From assembly GCA_036245525.1 (NCBI GenBank), contig BTPG01000004.1, forward strand, positions 216,618,778 to 216,682,777: a stretch of DNA of 64,000 nt, written 5' to 3'. Source of the DNA: Semisulcospira habei. Lineage: Eukaryota; Mollusca; Gastropoda; Semisulcospiridae. A program made the position numbers and the translations under genes. The notes under the pieces were generated by a model. The model was not told where the DNA came from. It did not search any database and saw only the letters and a list, made by a program, of their open reading frames with translations. Shown one piece after another: positions 57,479 through 64,000 of this stretch (positions within the stretch are counted from its first letter, which is position 1; every line of letters starts with the position of its first letter).

Positions 57479-57992
57479 CATTTTCCATTTTGGCTACAAC
57501 ATTCTCCAGCATATAATTTTGAGTGATTTCAGTTGTGTTTCTGTAATCAGCTTTCTGTTTGTGCTTTGTTTTATTTGTGTTTGTGCTTTTATTTTATCAC
57601 ACACAGGGACATTATTTTCCCTAAGAATAGTGCCAGACACAAGGAAGACAGGTCGATTATGAGATTTCAGGGGCACCGCAGATGTATGTATTTCAGTCAT
57701 GCAGCTGGTACTATATGACAATAGGACAACATCATCCAAAACTATAGGAATCTCCGCCCTAGTGTGTTGTACCGTCCAATACTATTGTGTTTGGTAGTGC
57801 ATGTTGAATGTTCATGTTAACATTTTCGATCACAGCAGTAGCTGCAAGTTGTGGTAAAATCTGCATCAAAAAGTCCCACCCGTCCAACATCACAGCAGTA
57901 GCTACAAGTGGGCTTTCTGAAATCATGGTAAATTCTACACCGTAATGTCCCACCCGTCCAACATTACACATGGATATAACAAAATAAGGCCA

Positions 57993-58058
57993 GCAATAGG
58001 CATAGATCCTCATGAGCCCCTGCACCTGCGGGGGCTCATGAGGATCTATGCCTCTTGC
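57993..58058. mobile_element. hairpin MITE family B (intron 11)
   Basis: GCAATAGGCATAGATCCTCA paired with TGAGGATCTATGCCTCTTGC around GCACCTGC. Confidence 0.85.
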
Positions 58059-58178
58059 AGTTGGTGTTCAATTTATTTGGTCAGTAAATGGGATAGGATG
58101 TGCTTTGCCTGTTGAGAAATTCAAAAATTTAGTCAGATTGGACAAACAAAAGCAACAACTTTGTGCATCTCCCTGCAG

Positions 58179-58327
58179 AGAACCTGACTGACTGCCAGCG
58201 CCAAAGGAGATTCAGCATGTTTCTACTAGGCGCCCTGAGGAATGGAAATGCGTCAGTCCCGGCCGCTTTCCTAAACGGCAAAACTGTTCGCCAGCAGCTC
58301 ATGGATTTAGACTACCACACTATCGAG
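58179..58327 (+). CDS. host gene exon 12: thyroglobulin type-1-like module, first half
   Basis: Acceptor GTGCATCTCCCTGCAG, phase 1 start. It encodes ENLTDCQRQRRFSMFLLGAL, then PAAFLNGKTVRQQLMDLDYH. CQRQRRF resembles the first cysteine motif of thyroglobulin type-1 domains. Two donors compete: GAG|GTCAGG (58327) keeps phase 0 and fits exon 13, while CAG|GTTTGT five bases on looks stronger but would shift the frame. I chose the first because of exon 13. Confidence 0.68.
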
Positions 58328-58405
58328 GTCAGGTTTGTCAAATGAGGCTCCCAGGCTGTCATATTTTCTAAAAGTATATGGTTTGGATTTACATTATTTT
58401 CTTGC

Positions 58406-58619
58406 TTAACTCATTCTACCCCAGACACACCACAGCAAGATAAGGATCGACCATGATAGTTCAAGGGTGATACCAGAATAGCTTGGCGCCCATGGGTGCC
58501 AAGCTATTCTGGCATCACCCTTGAACTATCATGGTCGATCAGTGTCCTGCACTGCAATGCAGTCTTCAGAGAACGACGGCAAAATTTGGGGATTTCGGTG
58601 TTGGGGTAGAATGAGTTAA
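58406..58619. mobile_element. hairpin MITE family A, first of a three-element chain
   Basis: TTAACTCATTCTACCCCAGA at the left and GGGGTAGAATGAGTTAA at the right give TTAA plus about 13 bp inverted ends. The stem is around GGCGCCCATGGGTGCC. Confidence 0.88.
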
Positions 58620-58706
58620 CCTTTGTGGGTTGGCAGTGGTTTCTGACGTGAAGATTCCTGCAGGAATCATCGCAACAAAAAACGCTACCAACATGCAAAG
58701 GGTTAA
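58616..58706. mobile_element. hairpin MITE family C, second of the chain
   Basis: TTAACCTTTGTGGGTTGGCA at the left, ACCAACATGCAAAGGGTTAA at the right; centre GATTCCTGCAGGAATC. It shares its TTAA with both neighbours. Confidence 0.87.
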
Positions 58707-58915
58707 CCCGTATCATTCTGATACACCCATTGCTTGAAATGCATTTGACTGATAGTTCAAGGGTGGTGCCAGAATAGCTTGGCGCCTCTGGCGCCAAGCT
58801 ATTCTGGCAACACCCTTGAACTAAAACAGTTGATCTATTTCCTAATCTGTAATGTAGCCGGCATAGGACAATAAGCAAATTGTTACAAAATCAGCCTCAG
58901 GATGTAATAGGTTAA
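58703..58915. mobile_element. hairpin MITE family A, third of the chain
   Basis: TTAACCCGTATCATTCTGAT at the left, CAGGATGTAATAGGTTAA at the right; stem of the GAATAG type around GGCGCCTCTGGCGCC. Confidence 0.87.
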
Positions 58916-59270
58916 ACCAGATCAATGGTGTGTGGATAATTAAGTGTAGGCAAAAGTATTAATCCTCGTGACCCTGCAGACTTACTAAATGTACTTATAA
59001 AATGTATATGAAATCCAGACCAAAAAGGTGACCGCCAAGTGCGTAACAGAAACAAAATGCAAAGAAACTGCCAACAAAAATCGTGCATGCTTAGAAAAAA
59101 CATTATAGAACATAGTTTATTACTTTTTTGGTTTAAATGCATTGTCAGGATAGACATACATATATATATGCATTAGTGTAACTGGAAAATGTTATAAACT
59201 GTCTTTATTTTTTGGTTAATTCAACAAATAAAGGGTCCCAGCCGAACATGGATTGAAAGTGGTGTGAGCA

Positions 59271-59332
59271 TGGAGGCATAGATCCTCATGAGCCCACCGC
59301 AGTTGTGCCGGCTCATGAGGATTTATGCCTCC
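59271..59332. mobile_element. hairpin MITE family B (intron 12)
   Basis: GGAGGCATAGATCCTCATGA paired with TCATGAGGATTTATGCCTCC; the loop side has mismatches (GCCCACCGC against GTGCCGGC). Confidence 0.8.
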
Positions 59333-59438
59333 TTCTGTTGAGTGGGTTTTTTTTAAATTATTTCTGGGCAGAAAAGGGTTGAGTTTGACCTGTGTAGTTT
59401 ATAAGTTATATTGTAAGCTAGCTCTATGGTGGTTTCAG

Positions 59439-59592
59439 GTGCCCAAATGTTGGGAGGAAGCGCAGCGATTGGGAAAGTACCACTCTGTGTGCAGCTACAA
59501 CGTCTCCAACATGTCCCAAACACCAGAGTGCGTCTGCACTAATGGAGAAGGATTGGAGAATGGATGGGACTACGTGGATGGGGACTGCAGGG
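59439..59592 (+). CDS. host gene exon 13: thyroglobulin type-1-like module, second half
   Basis: Acceptor TATGGTGGTTTCAG, donor AGGG|GTAGGG, phase 0 to 1. It encodes VPKCWEEAQRLGKYHSVC, then TPECVCTNGEGLENGW and DYVDGDC. With exon 12 this gives six cysteines in the order C..., VPxC, G.YxxxC, CxC, C. Typical domains have CWCV where this has ECVC. Family assignment is likely but not certain. Confidence 0.7.
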
Positions 59593-59815
59593 GTAGGGAG
59601 ATAACCCAGTGTGCAAAAGGTTATTGGGCCAAAGACAGTCTGACTGATGACCTTGTGTTTACTGGGATATGTGTGCTGCATGGTCTGCTTTTGTTTTGAA
59701 CCTCACAGTTCAAAAGAATTATTTCTTGTCATACCTGATACCTGGTGTGGTTGGTGGTGGTGGTGGGTGGGGGGGTAACAGTAACAAAACATTTTCAGGC
59801 CCACGACGGCTGCAG

Positions 59816-60129
59816 AAGAGTCCGAAATAGCTCAGACGGTTAAGCGTCGGAGCAGGAGAGCGAAAGGAATCACCGGGTCGTGGGTTCGAATCCCCATCCC
59901 GGCCCTGGTAGCTGGACTCGCAATCCAGGGAGAAAAGACGGGTTTGTTCAATAGCATGTCCGTTCAAAGGTCCTGGTAAATCAAAGTGGCACAGTTGGAG
60001 TGCGCCTGAGTTGATCAGCGTTCAGGTTGTACTCCATAGGCTATAGATTTCCCTGTCCCCCATAACCCGCCCGTCAGGGCCGTCCATTATCACTTCGGTG
60101 CCGTGGACGTTAAACCCCGAACTAACCAA
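59816..60129 (+). mobile_element. tRNA-derived SINE family 1, inside palindrome D
   Basis: 314 bp flanked by CCCACGACGGCTGCAG (59800-59815) and CCCACGGCTGCAG (60130-60142), a duplication with a 3-bp gap. Head AGTCCGAAATAGCTCAGACG, B box GGTTCGAATCC, end GACGTTAAACCCCGAACTAA. The host palindrome (family D, 59798-60196) is completed on the right by GCGCGGGCCCACTACGGCCG. Confidence 0.92.
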
Positions 60130-60399
60130 CCCACGGCTGCAGTGGGCCCGTGCCACAGCTGTGCGCGGGCCCACTACGGCCGCCGTGGGTCCAAAGACAA
60201 TTGCTTATTGGGTAGAGGGAGACGGGTGCTGAAAAGGTTGCCTAGTTGCCTCTGACCACTCAGAATGTGTGGGGAGGAGATTGTTTGGGGGTTTTTTGTT
60301 TGTTTTTTGGGGAGTTCTGTTTGGCGATTACAGTGATGGTTTAACACAGCATCAGTATATGTACTATCATCTACAACTGTACTTTATAAACATACCAGG

Positions 60400-60994
60400 T
60401 AATAAACCTTTAATTATTTGGATAAGGACATTTTTAGTAAACTGTATGAATCACTAGTTGGACCACATTTAGAATATGCAAACACTATATGGTACCCAGG
60501 TTTAAAGAGACAATCAGTTGCACTTGAAAGGGCACAGAGACGAAGCTGGTTAAAGAATGTAAAAATATGACTTACTCAGACATACTTAAATATTTTGGAC
60601 TACACTCCTTACGGGGACGTAGAAGACGTGGAGACTTAATCCAAGTTTTTAAAATTTATAATGGCATCGACGACCTAAATTGGAATGGCTTTTTTGTAGC
60701 ACCGTTTTGTGACAAAACCCGAAACCCTAAAGGGGAAAATCTTTAAACGGCATGCAACACTAACCTTTTGTTTTTCTAACAGAGTTGCTACTGTTTGGAA
60801 TGGTTTACCAGTTTCATTTTTTTTTAAAAGCACCTAACATTTTAAAAACCAGCTGGATGAATTGAAAGGGATTTCTATTGCTATGATGAATGATTTGTTT
60901 CAAAATTTGCATGCATAACAGACCCATAAAGTAATTAAACTTGTCGAAGAAAGGACATTTGCAAAGGCCTCGCGGCCTATCTTGTCCTCACACA

Positions 60995-61026
<32 letters not shown>

Positions 61027-61027
61027 A
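60400..61027 (+). pseudogene. LINE RT C-terminus fragment with (CTA)n tail
   Basis: Reads LYESLVGPHLEYANTIW, then LKRQSVALERAQRR, LKYFGLHSLRGRRRRGDLI and VFKIYNGID in shifted frames, ending near a CTA repeat tail (60996-61027). The motif HLEYANTIWYP is the C-terminal part of RTs of this type. Decayed. Confidence 0.75.
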
Positions 61028-61155
61028 AGTAAAACAATAATAGTACATAATAGCATGGTATCATTGGCTTTACAGCATAAATCTGACATCAATACATTTA
61101 TTTTTTTTAATTCAGTGTTTTATCAGACTGTATGTGTGTGACTTACATGTTTCAG

Positions 61156-61254
61156 TGTATGGTGGTGGTGGTAATGTGTGTGCTTCCAACCCCTGTGGCT
61201 CTGGTGGTGTGTGTCAGCCGGTGTTTGGTGGCGACTTCAGCTGCGTACCTCAAG
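61156..61254 (+). CDS. host gene exon 14: EGF-like module 3
   Basis: Acceptor TTACATGTTTCAG, donor CAAG|GTCAGT, phase 1 to 1, 99 nt. It encodes VYGGGGNVCASNPCGSGGVC and GGDFSCVPQ. Four cysteines match the first part of an EGF domain (C..NPC..GGVC....F.C); the last two would be on a following exon, not found before the window ends. Confidence 0.75.
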
Positions 61255-61354
61255 GTCAGTACCTTGAAATTTTAGTACAATCCCAGTAGAGAAAAGGTCA
61301 TTGGGTTAACGTCGGTTGCATTTGGCACGCGCACAACAGTGTAACTGGAAAACC

Positions 61355-61672
61355 GCAGCACCAAACTCAGCACTTTCGACCCCCGCTCCTTCTCCGTCTA
61401 CGGTCCATCCACCTGGAACACTCTCCCACTCTATCTCCGTCAGAAACACTCTCCTCCTTTCAGTCCGCCCTCAAAACTCGCCTCTTTCAACAGTTCTAGC
61501 ACTAAAACATCACCACACTCCCCACCCCAAGCTGACTGTCGTAATGTATTTGTGGTACGTGAGTCATTGTCTAAAGCGTGCGCATGCGTGCGCGAGTTGT
61601 GAGTGCGCGCTTAGAGTTATAATTATTATAAGATAAGCGCATTATAAATACCGTCATTATTATTATTATTTA
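61355..61672 (+). pseudogene. LINE 3' end fragment with (ATT)n tail
   Basis: FDPRSFSVYGPSTWNTLPLY, then a frameshift near TCTCCGTCAGAAACAC, 3' UTR with GATAAGCGCATTATAAATAC and ATT repeats. Same broad family as 52556-53208. Confidence 0.72.
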
Positions 61673-61811
61673 TCCAAAGCAAGCCCATTGGTCTTTGGAG
61701 TACTGGGACCAACTTCACTTGTAATCATGTCATAACAAATTTCAGATATTACCACTTTTTTGTGGAGGTACCGACTACATGTCCTCGATGTAAATTATGT
61801 GTACTGCATTT

Positions 61812-61891
61812 TTAACTCATTTGAGACGTGCTGCCTCCGGATACGCGGCATAAGCCGCGTATCCGGAGTCGGCATGTCTCGAATGAGTTAA
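61812..61891. mobile_element. 80-bp palindromic MITE with TTAA ends
   Basis: TTAACTCATTTGAGACGTGC is mirrored by GCATGTCTCGAATGAGTTAA; centre GATACGCGGCATAAGCCGCGTATC. Confidence 0.88.
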
Positions 61892-61979
61892 ACTTTCGGC
61901 TGTCAGCAGCGCTTTTTGTCATGGTGAGTCTGGCAGGAATCACCTCAACAAAGAGTGCTGCTGAGAGCCAAAGGGTTAA
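61888..61979. mobile_element. hairpin MITE family C, sharing TTAA with its neighbour
   Basis: TTAAACTTTCGGCTGTCAGC at the left, GCTGAGAGCCAAAGGGTTAA at the right; the loop has GGTGAGTCTGGCAGGAATCACC. Confidence 0.82.
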
Positions 61980-61999
61980 CAAATTTAGAGGTAATAAAA

Positions 62000-62093
62000 C
62001 AAAAGTAAATTAAGGTCCCTTGGCATTGTCAAGTTCTTGTAACTATCAAAAGTAAATTAAGGTCCCTTGGCATTGTCAAGTTCTTGTAACTAT
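62000..62093. repeat. 47-bp tandem duplication
   Basis: Two exact copies of a unit starting CAAAAGTAAATTAAGGTCCC and ending TTCTTGTAACTAT. Confidence 0.95.
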
Positions 62094-62189
62094 CAATGCA
62101 TTTCACAAATCACTAATTCCGACTGACTAATTTGTATATGAAATTGCAATCTAGAATTTTGGTTTGTGATTTACATATATGTATATAAT

Positions 62190-62920
62190 TTGGAAAAGCT
62201 GGATAGTACAGCCATTGCTTATGGGATGGAAATCAGTGCAGAGAAGACCAAACTGATGACCAATAACGCCAGTGGCATTGGCACTGAAATCATGGTTGGA
62301 GGCCAAAAACTGGAAACAGTTAAGAAATTCAAATACCTAGGAGCCATTGTGACAGATGAGGGATCAAAACCAGAAATACTGTCCAGGATTGCGCAGACAA
62401 CAACAGCACTGACAAGATTGAAGACCATATGGAAGGACAGAAACATCACACTCTGCTCCAAGATCAGACTGATGCGCTCCTTGGTCATCTCAGTGTTCTT
62501 GTATGCCTGCGAGTCATGGACCCTCACAGCAGACCTTGAAAGGAGGATACAAGCCACTGAAATGAGATGTTTTCGAAGGCTGCTTGGCATCTCATACAGA
62601 GATCACATCACAAACGAGGAAGTGGGAAGCAGAATCAGGCAAGCCATCGGGCCCTATGAAGACTTATTAGCCATTGTGAGAAAACGCAAACTGAAGTGGT
62701 ATGGGCATGTCACGCGTTCAGCAGGGCTTGCCAAAACAATCCTGCAAGGCACTGTGCAAGGAGGACGAAGGAGAGGAAGACAGAGGAAAAGATGGACAAT
62801 ATCTCAGAGTGGACAGGACTGAAGCTGGGCGATACGCTGAGAATAGCAGAGAACAGGGAGGAATGGAGGGAGCTGGTTGCCAAGTCATCAGTGCTGCCCC
62901 AACGGTCGGCAAGACTACGG
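62190..62920 (+). pseudogene. RTE-like LINE C-terminus, 5'-truncated, one frameshift
   Basis: Reads YGMEISAEKTKLMTNNASG, KFKYLGAIVTDEGSKPEIL, RSLVISVFLYACESWTLTAD, TEMRCFRRLLGISYRDHITN and KLKWYGHVTRSAGLAKTIL. A 1-nt change near 62795 moves the end (ISEWTGLKLGDTLRIAENRE, SVLPQRSARLREIDR) to another frame. It looks like the same general family as 1-1654, here showing the 3' end and tail. Confidence 0.85.
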
Positions 62921-62936
62921 GAGATAGATAGATAGA

Positions 62937-62967
<31 letters not shown>

Positions 62968-64000
62968 AGATAAGATAAGATAAGAAGATAAGATAAGATA
63001 AGATAAGATAAGATAAGATGAGATGAGATGATGAGATGATGAGATGAGATGATGAGATGAGATGATGTGATGAGATGATGTGATGAGATGATGTGATGAG
63101 ATGATGTGATGAGATGATGAGATGAGATGATGAGATGAGATGATGAGATGAGATGATGAGATGATGAGATGATGAGATGATGAGATGATGAGATGATGAG
63201 ATGAGATGATGAGATGAGATGATGAGATGAGATGATGAGATGAGATGATGAGATGAGATGATGAGATGAGATGATGAGATGAGATGATGAGATGAGATGA
63301 GATGATGAGATGATGAGATGATGAGATGAGATGATGAGATGATGAGATGAGATGATGAGATGATGAGATGAGATGATGAGATGATGAGATGAGATGAGAT
63401 GAGATGATGAGATGAGATGAGATGAGATGAGATGAGATGAGATGAGATGAGATGAGATGATGAGATGAGATGAGATGATGAGATGAGATGATGAGATGAT
63501 GAGATGATGAGATGATGAGATGATGAGATGGATGAGATGATGAGATGATGAGATGATGAGATGATGAGATGAGATGATGAGATGAGATGATGAGATGAGA
63601 TGATGAGATGAGATGATGAGATGAGATGATGAGATGAGATGATGAGATGAGATGATGAGATGAGATGATGAGATGAGATGATGAGATGATGAGATGAGAT
63701 GATGAGATGATGTGATGAGATGATGAGATGATGAGATGATGAGATGATGAGATGATGAGATGATGAGATGATGAGATGATGAGATGAGATGATGATGAGA
63801 TGATGAGATGATGAGATGATGAGATGAGATGATGAGATGAGATGATGAGATGATGAGATGATGAGATGATGAGATGAGATGATGAGATGATGAGATGATG
63901 AGATGATGAGATGATGAGATGATGAGATGAGATGATGAGATGAGATGAGATGAGATGAGATGATGAGATGAGATGAGATGATGAGATGAGATGAGATGAT
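62921..64000 (+). repeat. satellite grown from a LINE tail: GATA to GATAA to GATGA
   Basis: The LINE ends in five GATA units (62921-62940), followed by AGATA/GATAA pentamers to about 63018, then more than 980 bp of GATGAGAT/GATGA permutations running off the window edge. Rare GATGTGATGA variants occur near 63065-63115 and 63710. Confidence 0.93.

Overview
This is metazoan nuclear DNA from a repeat-rich, intron-rich genome. A lophotrochozoan, most likely a marine mollusc, fits best: the DNA is dense in LINEs, tRNA-derived SINEs and small palindromic transposons, host exons are tiny and GT-AG bounded in multi-kb introns, and the one host gene encodes a secreted mosaic of cysteine-rich modules. 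Species was not determined. No bacterial operon, CRISPR array or functional tRNA/rRNA gene is visible.

Left part (1-33.7 kb): mostly mobile DNA. A truncated RTE-like LINE reads off the left edge. From 2 to 7.5 kb come a minisatellite, three SINE insertions and many hairpin mini-transposons. From 8.0 to 15.8 kb, five 5'-truncated LINEs of the CR1/L2-like Jockey superfamily lie head to tail on the + strand, with (CT)n tracts at nearly every junction. A similar chain runs on the - strand at 23.5-30.9 kb, and a smaller one at 18.1-18.7 kb. Between them are a third SINE family, a broken transposon gene (20.4-22.3 kb) and a diverged 178-bp repeat.

Right part (33.8-61.3 kb): a single + strand host gene. 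I traced 14 exons with compatible splice phases: signal peptide; WAP-like module; a duplicated, unrecognised module of about 100 residues (three exons per copy, same phases, middle exon 56 nt both times); LDL-receptor class A; two EGF; a split thyroglobulin type-1-like module; a third EGF-like module. At least 549 codons are joined without a stop and no end is seen. Its introns carry palindromic TTAA-flanked MITEs, SINEs, THAP-domain transposon fragments and a nested palindrome at 46.2-49.0 kb. A nearly pure poly-G block of about 690 bp lies at 56.1-56.8 kb.

Right edge: the 3' end of an RTE-like LINE whose GATA tail runs into more than 1 kb of GATGA-type satellite.

Most notable: LINE chains apparently built by repeated same-orientation insertion into (TC)n microsatellites; piggyBac-like hairpin MITEs whose two arms change together between subfamilies and which form chains sharing single TTAA sites; and the duplicated module in the host gene.
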